From: Pedobacter frigidisoli
Lineage (GTDB): Bacteria > Bacteroidota > Bacteroidia > Sphingobacteriales > Sphingobacteriaceae
Reading direction: 5' to 3'
NCBI RefSeq assembly: GCF_004331675.1
Contig: NZ_SJSN01000023.1
Coordinates: 1 to 45,042 of the forward strand
Length of the DNA stretch: 45,042 nucleotides
The notes beneath the pieces are model-generated. The model did no database searches, had not been told where the DNA came from, and worked only from the letters and a program-made list of their open reading frames with translations. Position numbers and translations under genes: made by a program. Numbering within the stretch: the stretch's first letter is position 1; each line of letters begins with the position of its first letter. Below are positions 1 to 9,000 of the stretch, one piece after another.

Positions 1-284
1 AGAACTCATTCAGATCTCCCGGGGTAGGACAATCTACTTCCTATGGATGTGGCCTCTGTATATACGTAATAGTCCCCGTGCAGTATTGGGCTTCTGTTTG
101 TTGGGCAACATCACCCGGACTAAATCCGCCTCATATACAGTTTCTGTTCGTAGGCCCCCATATTTGCCGCGGACTTCCTTCAGATTCGCAGTCACCCACG
201 ACACCCTTGTCTCTGGCTAACACTTCCTACTGCTAAGCGTGTTCGGGACTCTAACCCTATAGTCGATTGACATGCCCGGCGCAC
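1..284 (-). mobile_element. Group II intron, 5' part (domain I), cut by the window edge
   Basis: Read on the minus strand from 284 leftward, the sequence opens with GTGCGCCGGGC, matching the GUGYG start of group II introns. It continues with blocks typical of domain I, such as GAAGGAAGTCCGCGG (around 110) and ACGAACAGAAAC (around 90). No reading frame is expected yet, because the maturase usually sits in domain IV, which would be left of the window. The intron begins 12 bases past a perfect terminator hairpin (297-313) and its run of ten T's. Insertion behind terminators is a habit best known for class C introns. The class cannot be settled from 284 bases. Family recognition is by eye. Confidence 0.78.
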
Positions 285-286
285 CC

Positions 287-313
287 AAAAAAAAAAGCCC
301 TGAAATTCAGGGC
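287..313 (-). terminator. Rho-independent terminator of the M1 peptidase gene
   Basis: On the minus strand a 7-bp stem GCCCTGA/TCAGGGC with a 3-base loop is followed by ten T's. It lies 15 bases after the peptidase stop codon. The group II intron starts two bases beyond the T run. Confidence 0.85.
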
Positions 314-327
314 GTTTAGTTTATTTT

Positions 328-2307
328 TTAGTTAGCCGAAGCTGTCCAAGTATTGTTATCTGGATTAGAATCAGGCAATACTTTATTAGGATCTAGAACT
401 ACTGATACAACTTCTTCTGTTGTTGGGTAACGTACAACCCAGTTTGTATATTTCATCCACACATCTACCGGAATTTTTATGGTATCTGTTTTACCACTTT
501 TAGTTTTAATTTGAAGTATAATGGGCATTGGCATTTTCTCGAGGTTTAAAACATTAATTATATAACCCGAAAACTGATCATTTTTTAATGGTTTTACGCT
601 TTCAATTCCTTGATCCATTTTCCAGCTATTTAAAAACCAACTTCTCCAAAACCAAGCTAGATCTTCTCCGCCAGCATTTTCCATCGATCGGAAAAAATCG
701 AATGGTGTAGGGTGTTTGAAAGCCCAATTTTTAATGTATTGGCGGAAAGCATAATCGAAGCGGTCTTCGCCTAAAATTTGCTCTCTTAATATGTTTAATC
801 CCCAACCTGGTTTAGCATATAAATTTACACCAATATTTCCCTCAGTCATACCATCGGGCATTTGCATAATATTTTCATATCTAGGATTGCCAATAACGTT
901 TTTACCCATGTTATTCATGTCTTCTCCCTTTTCAGCATATTCTCCATTGTTAAAGCTTTTCGAAGAAATTCCGTTGATAAAGGTGTTAAAACCCTCATCC
1001 ATCCAACCATACTTACGCTCGTTAGAACCTACAATCATTGGGAACCAAGTGTGCCCAAATTCATGATCGATTACACCCCATGCATCGCCTTTTTTAGCTG
1101 TCCAACCACAAAAAACAATACCTGGATATTCCATTCCACCAATATTTGTAGCCACATTAACAGCCATTGGATATGGATATTCGAACCACTTTGCAGAATA
1201 ATGTTCGATTGTTGATTTTACATATTCAACACCACGACCATAGCCTTCTAAACTATTACTTTCTACAGGATGCGCCGAAACCGCCAGAGATTTTTTACCA
1301 CTCGGCAAATTAATACGAGCAGCATCTAAAACAAAAGCCTTTGATGAAGCCCAAGCCGCATCACGAGCATTTAATATTTTAAATTTCCAAGTTAACTTAT
1401 CTTTTGCAGGACGAGATTTTGGATCTGTAACCTCAGCTTCTGTGCGAATATGAACTGTTGCATCGCTGGTTTTTGCTGCATTCCATCTTTGTAATTGGGT
1501 TGCCGTAAAAACTTCTTGAGGATTTAATAATTCTCCAGAACCCATTACAATGTGGTTTGCTGGCGCAGTTATAGCGAAATTTATATCGCCATATTCGCAG
1601 TAAAACTCACCACCACCCCAATATGGTAAAGTATTCCAACCAATTACATCATCGTAAACACACATACGTGGGAACCATTGTGCAATGGCGAAAATTTCGC
1701 CATTCTTGGTGGTTAAGTGACCAGTTCTATCCGATCCCAGTTTGGGAACAATGTAAGAATAGTCCATTTTAATGGTAACAATATCTCCATTTGCAGCCAA
1801 TGGTTGGTCTAAGCGGATTTGCATACGGGTATCTTCTACCAAAGAAGTAAATTTTACAGCCGCAGCTTTTTGCGAAACACTAACGTTCTTTATCGAATAC
1901 CCTCCATCGAATTTTTCGCCCTGTGCGCCGTAACGGCTACGTGATGGCGTAATTTGCTTGCCCCTAGAATTTTCCTTGAAAGTATTTTGATCTAATTGTA
2001 ACCATAAATAAGGTAATTTATCTGGACTATTATTTTTATAAGTAATGGTAACCGTTCCAGTAACCATGCTTTTGCTGTCATCAAGATTGGCAGTAATATT
2101 ATAATCTACGCGATTTTGCCAATATTTTGGTCCAGGAGCACCAATGGCAGAGCGGAATTCATTTCCATTTTGTGTGTAGAACAGTGGGCCGAATGCCTCA
2201 GATGGATTATAATTAGATTTAGGCGGTGCCTGTGTGGTTTGTTGCGCACTTGAAGAAAAAATAATAGCGAAACAAGCTATACACAGGGTGAATAGTTTAA
2301 TTTTCAT
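328..2307 (-). CDS. Exported M1-family zinc metallopeptidase
   Basis: 659 residues with an N-terminal signal peptide (residues 1-21, ending SSSAQ), so it is probably periplasmic or outer-membrane associated. The M1 (gluzincin) signature is complete. GGMEYP at 390-395 is the exopeptidase motif with Tyr replacing the usual Asn, HEFGH at 415-419 supplies two zinc ligands and the catalytic Glu, and E438 in WMDEGF is the third ligand at normal spacing. This predicts removal of N-terminal residues from peptides, although the altered GxMEN motif leaves the specificity open. There is no C-terminal sorting domain. It is monocistronic: the upstream gene has its own terminator at 2336-2369 and a terminator follows at 287-313. 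Confidence 0.9.
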   Translation of the reverse strand: MKIKLFTLCIACFAIIFSSSAQQTTQAPPKSNYNPSEAFGPLFYTQNGNEFRSAIGAPGPKYWQNRVDYNITANLDDSKSMVTGTVTITYKNNSPDKLPYLWLQLDQNTFKENSRGKQITPSRSRYGAQGEKFDGGYSIKNVSVSQKAAAVKFTSLVEDTRMQIRLDQPLAANGDIVTIKMDYSYIVPKLGSDRTGHLTTKNGEIFAIAQWFPRMCVYDDVIGWNTLPYWGGGEFYCEYGDINFAITAPANHIVMGSGELLNPQEVFTATQLQRWNAAKTSDATVHIRTEAEVTDPKSRPAKDKLTWKFKILNARDAAWASSKAFVLDAARINLPSGKKSLAVSAHPVESNSLEGYGRGVEYVKSTIEHYSAKWFEYPYPMAVNVATNIGGMEYPGIVFCGWTAKKGDAWGVIDHEFGHTWFPMIVGSNERKYGWMDEGFNTFINGISSKSFNNGEYAEKGEDMNNMGKNVIGNPRYENIMQMPDGMTEGNIGVNLYAKPGWGLNILREQILGEDRFDYAFRQYIKNWAFKHPTPFDFFRSMENAGGEDLAWFWRSWFLNSWKMDQGIESVKPLKNDQFSGYIINVLNLEKMPMPIILQIKTKSGKTDTIKIPVDVWMKYTNWVVRYPTTEEVVSVVLDPNKVLPDSNPDNNTWTASAN

Positions 2308-2335
2308 ATTTATAATAAGTTATCGGTGGTAAATA

Positions 2336-2369
2336 TAAAAAAATACCACATATAGCGAATATATGTGGT
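2336..2369 (-). terminator. Terminator of the carboxypeptidase-regulatory-domain gene
   Basis: A perfect 10-bp stem ACCACATATA/TATATGTGGT with a 5-base loop (2345-2369) is followed on the minus strand by a T-rich run. It separates this gene from the M1 peptidase gene downstream. Confidence 0.75.
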
Positions 2370-2412
2370 TATAATTTTACGTTTAAAGTGAGTAAGGAAT
2401 TAAAAGTGAGTA

Positions 2413-3153
2413 TTAATTAGCTTTAAGTTTAGGTAAATCTTGCAATTTTCTTTGTTGTGGCGTTAGTTTTTGCCAAGCAACAAATGCACGAGAAATATAA
2501 TAAGCGTAACGATATGGTCTTTCTGCTTTTACCTGCTCTACAGATGGACGATAAATAATCATAAAGTTTTTAAGATCCTCTCCCTGAAGTTTTGTTAAAT
2601 CGACAACCGCATTTTGCGAAAAATTCTCGTCAATTTCTTCGAGGTACATTTCTCGCTCACTTAATTCTGCTTCCTTACGTTGTTGCCTTTTGTATTTGCC
2701 ATAACCTAGATTGAGATTTAAACCCCCAACCTTATCGGTCATTCTTTTTCTATTCAGATTTCCGCCAGTATTTAATAGCGTATATTTTTCTGCAAGAGGA
2801 TCTTTGGCATCAGTAATTTGGCTATTCATCCTAACAGCCTCTACGTTAACCTCGGCAAGGTTTGTAGATTTAACGGGCAGATAAATGGTTCTATTTAAAA
2901 GATTGGTTAAGTACAAAGTATCGGTATGGTATCCCACTGCCGAGAATTCGATTAAATCGCCAACGGCTGCAGTAATGGTATATTTACCTTCCTTATTGGT
3001 GTTTGTTGATTTTTTACTATTTAGGTTTCGAATATTTACGCCCGGTAAAGTGAGCGTTTTTTTAGAATAATCGAAAACAGTACCTGTGGTAACTGTTTGT
3101 GCTAGAGCGCCGAATGGCAAGGCAAGAACGAGAAAGATGATCAGCTTATACAT
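2413..3153 (-). CDS. Exported carboxypeptidase-like regulatory-domain protein
   Basis: 246 residues from the chosen start. A longer frame opens at 3198, but the ATG at 3153 begins a clean signal peptide (MYKLIIFLVLALPFGALAQ), so that start is preferred. Residues about 20-105 form a beta-sandwich of the CarboxypepD_reg-like type: TGTVFDYSKK, PGVNIRN, TNKEGKYTITA, FSAVGYHTDTLYL. The rest is charged, with no recognised enzyme domain. Such proteins are common in Bacteroidetes envelopes, and the molecular role is unknown. It lies 68 bases behind the ArsC/Spx-like gene on the same strand and may be co-transcribed with it. Confidence 0.8.
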   Translation of the reverse strand: MYKLIIFLVLALPFGALAQTVTTGTVFDYSKKTLTLPGVNIRNLNSKKSTNTNKEGKYTITAAVGDLIEFSAVGYHTDTLYLTNLLNRTIYLPVKSTNLAEVNVEAVRMNSQITDAKDPLAEKYTLLNTGGNLNRKRMTDKVGGLNLNLGYGKYKRQQRKEAELSEREMYLEEIDENFSQNAVVDLTKLQGEDLKNFMIIYRPSVEQVKAERPYRYAYYISRAFVAWQKLTPQQRKLQDLPKLKAN

Positions 3154-3221
3154 ATTCAAAAGTAAGTTAGTTCGACATTCAAAAGCTGCTTTTAACATAC
3201 TTTAACATTATAACAAATGGA

Positions 3222-3569
3222 TTAGCCAAGTGTTTCATTATATCTGGTTTCATCAAAGGAAATTAAAATAGCCTGACTATCTTTTTCAATAATCGGACGT
3301 TTAATGGCACTGGTATTTTCGATTAAATAGTTAATGGCTTTTTCTTGATTATCGATTTCGGCCTGTTCCTCTTTGTTGAGTTTTTTCCAAGTTAAGCCTT
3401 TTCGGTTTAATACAGTTTCCCAACCAAAAGTGTTACACCATTCATTTAATTTTTCTGGAGTGATGCCCTTTTTCTTAAAATCGTGAAACTCGAAATCTAT
3501 TTTGTGCGCTTTAAGCCAATCGAGCGATTTTTTAACTGTATTGCAATTTGGAATTCCGTATACGACCAT
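3222..3569 (-). CDS. ArsC/Spx-family thioredoxin-fold protein (YffB-like)
   Basis: 115 residues, the normal length for the family. The N-terminus MVVYGIPNCNTVKKSLDWL gives the strand and CxxV-type active site with a single Cys (C9). LKAHKIDFEFHDFKK and the later AIKRPIIEK (cis-Pro loop region) are the family hallmarks. Members include glutaredoxin-dependent arsenate reductases, Spx regulators and the uncharacterised YffB group. The CNT motif and the absence of arsenic genes nearby favour the YffB-like group rather than a true arsenate reductase. No partner is visible in the context. Confidence 0.85.
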   Translation of the reverse strand: MVVYGIPNCNTVKKSLDWLKAHKIDFEFHDFKKKGITPEKLNEWCNTFGWETVLNRKGLTWKKLNKEEQAEIDNQEKAINYLIENTSAIKRPIIEKDSQAILISFDETRYNETLG

Positions 3570-3790
3570 CTTAAATTATTGGATTTTGAATGATTAAATA
3601 TTAAGCTCAAAGTTAACATTCTGATCGCTTTGCAGAAATATGTTTGTTAATGGATGCAGCATTTGGATTAATTTAAAGTCCTGAAATCATGAGAATCCTA
3701 TTCATTCATCACATTTTTTCGATAATCCATCACATTTTAAAAATCGAATTGCGAAGTCTTTGTAGAATTGTACCATAAACCAAAAATAAA

Positions 3791-5329
3791 ATGATCATAC
3801 TTTCTGGCGACCCGGCTGAAACGAAAACAAAAAACATCAATCAATTGGAGTTTTGGATCTCTACTACGTTATACATTCTTGCGGTGATTGGCATTTGCAC
3901 TTCAACAAGCTATGGCACAGCAAACGCTTATCGTTTTATCGAGAATCACATTTCTTACAGCCGATTAAGCAATTTCTTTCTACCAGAAATTTTTAAAATT
4001 AGCATTCTCTACATCAGCTTTTTGCTCATTAATTTTTGCTTTATGCCACAACTGGCTAAAAAGAATAACATCGTGTTGAATGTTGTACTTACTGTCATAG
4101 TTACCGGAGTTTCGGTTTTAATTTGGATGGTTGCCAACACTTATTCTCAAGCCGATCGCTTAATAGAAGATGATGATATTGGCCATGCTTACGATATTTT
4201 ATTTGGCGAAGCTTTTACTTATATTTTCTTGCTTTACCTCCTTTTTAATATATATGCCTATTTCAGTGAAAAGGGAATGGAATTATTAGAAAAGCTTTCA
4301 TTTTTGAAGAGCTTTAATTCCAATATCAAGCTAGAAATTTTCACCTCGATAAAAATCTGGTTAATTACTTTAATGGTATTTGCTGTTGTATTTTCTCCAA
4401 CCCGTGATTACGAAATCGTGGTTATTTGCTTAATTGCTCCCCCGGTAAATATTATTTTTGTATTCCTCTCAATTTATTACACTATTCCAAATCTTCGAAA
4501 AATAGGTAAAGGTTTTGGCCGATATTTTTGGGGTAATGTGGCAATATCTGCAATGATTTGCCTGCTACTCCTATTGCTACTTGTTGGGTTTATGAGAAAT
4601 GGACCTGCTGTTCCCATTGCGTTAATTTTGACTTCAATCAGCCTAATTTGCATTTCTACGCCATTAGCTTGGTACATTTATAAACATAAGTTTGAAAAGC
4701 AAACGGAAATACAAATGCTGAAAACTGAGTTGGGAAAATCTGATGCAAGCTTAAATTTTCTTAAATCGCAAATTAATCCTCACTTTTTATTTAATGCCTT
4801 AAACACTTTATTTGGCACAGCATTACAAGAGAAAGCAGAAAGAACTGGCGAGGGAATACAAAAACTCGGCGATATGATGCGGTTCATGCTGCATGAAAAT
4901 ACCCAAGATAAAATTTCGCTAACACGAGAGGTTGAGTACCTTAATAATTACATCGATCTACAAAAGTTAAGAACATCTCGCTCGGCAGATATCAGCATAG
5001 ATTCGCACATTGAAGAACAACTTAACAACTTGCAAATTACGCCGATGTTGTTGATTCCTTTCATAGAAAATGCTTTTAAACATGGCATTAGTTTACAGCA
5101 ACCATCCTATATCAAAATGACGCTGCAAACCAAAGAAAGCACCTTGTATTTCGATGTGAGCAATAGCATTTACATTAAGGCAGATAACGATCCGGAGAAA
5201 CTAAAAAGTGGTATTGGTTTAGAAAATGTAAAACAACGTTTGGCCTTACTTTATCATGGAAAACACGAATTGATTATTCGCGAAAGTGCAAACGAATTCT
5301 TTGTTCATTTAACTTTGCAGTTGGGTTAG
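3791..5329 (+). CDS. LytS-type sensor histidine kinase (His_kinase family)
   Basis: 512 residues. The first 295 contain about eight hydrophobic segments and form the membrane sensor. A short linker at 300-325 leads to the kinase core. H331 in the INPHFLFNALN motif is the phosphorylated histidine of the PF06580 family. The ATPase domain carries the N box (IPFIENAFKHG, N427) and a glycine box (SGIGLENVKQRL, 473-484). It should phosphorylate the LytTR regulator encoded 33 bases downstream. The membrane part matches no known ligand domain, so the signal is unknown. The ATG sits only about 10 bases behind an A-rich stretch typical of Bacteroidetes starts. Confidence 0.93.
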   Translation: MIILSGDPAETKTKNINQLEFWISTTLYILAVIGICTSTSYGTANAYRFIENHISYSRLSNFFLPEIFKISILYISFLLINFCFMPQLAKKNNIVLNVVLTVIVTGVSVLIWMVANTYSQADRLIEDDDIGHAYDILFGEAFTYIFLLYLLFNIYAYFSEKGMELLEKLSFLKSFNSNIKLEIFTSIKIWLITLMVFAVVFSPTRDYEIVVICLIAPPVNIIFVFLSIYYTIPNLRKIGKGFGRYFWGNVAISAMICLLLLLLLVGFMRNGPAVPIALILTSISLICISTPLAWYIYKHKFEKQTEIQMLKTELGKSDASLNFLKSQINPHFLFNALNTLFGTALQEKAERTGEGIQKLGDMMRFMLHENTQDKISLTREVEYLNNYIDLQKLRTSRSADISIDSHIEEQLNNLQITPMLLIPFIENAFKHGISLQQPSYIKMTLQTKESTLYFDVSNSIYIKADNDPEKLKSGIGLENVKQRLALLYHGKHELIIRESANEFFVHLTLQLG

Positions 5330-5362
5330 TCCTAATTACTATATTGCCGCAAAGAAAAAAAT

Positions 5363-6037
5363 ATGATTGCAATTGCTATAGATGATGAACCGATTGCGCT
5401 TGAGATAATTAAATCACATGCTTCAAAAGTTCCGTTTGTAGAATTGCAGGAAACCTTTACCGATGCCTTTGCGGCTATTAGTTATTTGCAACAGCATAAA
5501 ATTGATTTACTCTTTTTGGATATTAAAATGCCAGACATTAGCGGCATTGATTTTTTAAAGAGTTTAAGCAATCCGCCGATGGTCATTTTTACTACGGCTT
5601 ACACCGAACATGCGGTGCAAAGTTTTGAACTTGATGCTGTTGATTATTTGTTAAAACCTTTTTCGCTTTTTCGTTTTTTAAAGGCTTGCAACAAAGCTCA
5701 AGAGTTGTTTAATCTTCGAAATCAGAAGCTGGAGACCAAAACCGAATACATTTTCGTTAAAGATGGTTATGAACAAATTAAGGTGGAATTAAGCGAAATC
5801 ATTTATGTTGAAGCTTCGGGAAATTACACTCAAATCCAACTTAAGGACAAGCTTTTAAGCTCTAGAATAACGATAAACGACTTGGCAGAACTATTGCCAA
5901 AATCAGAATTTATTCGCTGCCACCGAGCGTTTATCGTTCCAAAAAGCAAGATTACAAAATTCGATCGCAGTCAAATTTGGGTTGGCGAGAAAATCATACC
6001 AATTGGTGCCACTTACGGCGGCATCCAACTTACCTAA
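5363..6037 (+). CDS. LytTR-family response regulator
   Basis: 224 residues. The receiver domain (1-120) has the acidic pair D7/D8, the phospho-acceptor D53 in LLFLDIKMPDISG, T/A at the switch position (FTTAYTEHA) and K98 in LLKPF. Residues about 130-224 form a LytTR DNA-binding domain: EYIFVKDGYEQIKV, YVEASGNYTQI, FIRCHRAFIVP. It forms a two-gene operon with the kinase just upstream. Its stop codon lies one base from the stop of the convergent alpha-2-macroglobulin gene, leaving no room for a terminator between them. Confidence 0.94.
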   Translation: MIAIAIDDEPIALEIIKSHASKVPFVELQETFTDAFAAISYLQQHKIDLLFLDIKMPDISGIDFLKSLSNPPMVIFTTAYTEHAVQSFELDAVDYLLKPFSLFRFLKACNKAQELFNLRNQKLETKTEYIFVKDGYEQIKVELSEIIYVEASGNYTQIQLKDKLLSSRITINDLAELLPKSEFIRCHRAFIVPKSKITKFDRSQIWVGEKIIPIGATYGGIQLT

Positions 6038-6038
6038 A

Positions 6039-9000
6039 TTATGGCCTCACAGTAACCCGAACTCCTGCAGAATGCGTGGTAAACTCTGGCGCATACATGC
6101 TTTGTAACGTTGTTATTCCATTTGAAAAATTCCCTGAATGTGTAACTCTCAATGGGTATTCAAAAACATAAGTTCCTTTACGCAAATAGCTGATGAAGAA
6201 GTTTGTTGAGGCATCTTTTGTGCTTTCGTAGTAGCTTAAACCGTCTTGATATTTATATTGAGAAATCACATTCACAGGCTCAAAACCCGAAGAGCGCATA
6301 TCTTTCAAGTGGATGTATTCCATATCCCGATCACAAAAAATTTCTATCCGAACCTTAATCAAATCTCCGGGAGATAAAACATTGGTTGCTGTTAAAGGCG
6401 TTAATAGATTTCCTTTTTCAGTTTGCTTTTGCAGAAATAGTTGTTTGTTAATTTTTACACCAGTTGCAGCAGATGTAATTTTATCCAATTGTTCGAAATA
6501 TTGCCAATAGTAAGCACCCCATGACACCGTTTTATTGTTGTTTTTGATTTGTACCTTCGCCATTTCTGGTTTAATATCTTTACCGAGGATCACCACTTTT
6601 TCATAACCTGTTCCAGCTTCTTTTGGTGACTCGCTTATTCCCAATTGTGCAAACGTTTTTCCGCCAATTAGTATTTCTGGAGTTGCAGATTCATTTAACA
6701 AATCATAGCCTCGCATCAGCAATGCATACGAAGCCGCAGCGGTTGCCTTGGTGGTTTTCCAATCGTTGGTTTGCTTATTCTTTAGTAACCAAATCTTCAT
6801 TTCCTCAACTGACTTCGTATCCTTTGCCACTTCATCAAATGCTTCGATCAACAAAGCTTGAGTTTCAATTGGATTTTGATACCACCACCAACCATTTTGG
6901 TTTTTCGGCCAATACATCCCCATTTCATCACTTTGTTGCGCAGTTTGCTTTAACAAATTAATGATTTTCATTGCCTCTGTATGGTTACCGTTTCGCTCTA
7001 AAATTAAAGCCGATTGTGCCAATTGGTAAGGCTGCATATATTTCCAATCGCTAATTATTCTTTTGATAAAATATTGTTGTGCCTTTACAAAATCTAGATT
7101 CGCATTTTTCTGGATGGAATAACTTCTGGCATACAAATAATGAGTGGGAAGATAAGTTGAAGTGATTTTATTTTTTAGCGCATCCTTATAATCTACTACC
7201 AATTTATCATCAAGGTAACTAATTGACTTGCTTAACATTTGGTTCAGTTTTGGAAAGGCTTTTTCATCAACCAATTTAAGGTGTTGCAATTGGCCTAGCC
7301 CCAAAGTAATGTGCTGGGTAATATATCTGTCTTCTTGCATTCCCGAGAACCAAGGAAAGGAACCATTGCTAAACTGCATATTTTCGAGTTTTTCGAAATT
7401 TGCTTTTAGTTCGTAAGTCATCCTGTTGAGATCGAAAAGTACAGCCAAACGTTTTTTGCGTTCGGTTTCATTTTCGGCATTTCTAACCCAAGGTGTTTCT
7501 TCCAATAAAATTGATTTTAAAGCTGGGTTTTTCTCCAAATTGGAAAGTAAGGCTACGCCATTATCAACGTGCTTCCAAGATTCGAAAACGGTTTTAACTT
7601 TTGGTGATGAATTGATAATTCCCGTAGCAAAACTGTTTGCGTAAAACCGGCTAAACGTTTGCTCTGCACATTCATAAGGGTATTCCATTAAATATGGCAA
7701 TGCCTGTACCGCATACCAAACAGGATTTGAGGTAAATTCGAATGTTAAGGATTGATTTTTTAATGTTTTTGAATCGCCAGAGTTTAACAGCTTATCCATT
7801 GTAAAGGTTTTATTCATACCACCTCTAACATTGATTGGCATACTTTCGGTAACCAGCATGTTGTTCGGTAAAACAGGAATCGTCATTTCCTCACCATCAG
7901 AATAATCTCCCGATTGTGCAATTAATTTATAGGTAATTGCGCCAATTCCCGATGGGATAATTAACGACCATTTCAAGGATTGATTACCATTGTTGGCCAA
8001 TTGAAATTTTTGTACGATTGCTACATCTTTTCCAAAAATTGAAATGATCTTTCCAGAAAGCGCATCTCTTAATTCTAAAATTGCATTTCCATCAATCGCC
8101 TTTCCAGATAAATTGTTCAGTTTAGCGCTGAATAAAATCGAATCGCCCTCACGAAAAAAGCGGGGTGCATTTGCAGAAATAGAAAGTTGCTTTTGAGTTA
8201 CCAATTCTTTGGTTATGGTCGCCGTTTTAAGGTCTGTCGTATGCGCAAACCCCATCATTTTATACCGGGTTAATGATTGTGGAATGGTAAACTCGATATT
8301 AATTTCGCCGGCTTCATTGGTTTGTAATTGAGGATAGAAAAAAGCGGTTTCTGTAAAATTTGTTCTTGGAATAACCTTGGCTTTTTTAACGGGTTTGCCA
8401 TTAACAATATAAGTATCGGTTTTAGGATCGTAGCCCTTTATACTCAGGAAATCATAAACCTGGTTATCATCTACAGCAATGGCATCCCTTAACGTTTCTG
8501 GTGATGGATCGCCCGAAGAATTATATTTTAAACCAGGTGTGGTTCTAATTTCTCTAAGAACTATTCTGTTAGCTTCTACCTCTTGCCTCAATGTTGGATC
8601 TTTGTCATCATACATTGTTGCAGATCCTGTTACATCGCTTTTCTTTTGGGTTCCGTAACCTACAACAGAAATTTCGCTCAGACCTTTACCATCTTCTTCT
8701 AACCTAAAGTTTATGCGTTTTGTCGATCCTATTTTTAAGGATGCCGAAGTATATCCTATGAAATTAGCACTTAATTCCTCTCCTATCTTGGCGTCAATGC
8801 TGTAAATCCCATATTGATCTGTAGAAGTTTTTTTATTTCCTGCTTTAATAGAAACACCAGGAAAGGCATATCCATCAGGATCAGTTACAACGCCGTAAAT
8901 TTTACCAGTTGCCTTTAGCTCATCAAGCTTTTTACTTGCAGCTTCTGAAATAAATTTGCGCCTATCTGTTTCTAGGCCCCTCAAGAATTGGTTGTAACTA

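Noticed and set aside
3222..3569. Arsenate reductase of an arsenic operon
   Set aside because: No arsR, arsB or acr3 gene is near. The sequence fits the broader YffB/Spx group.
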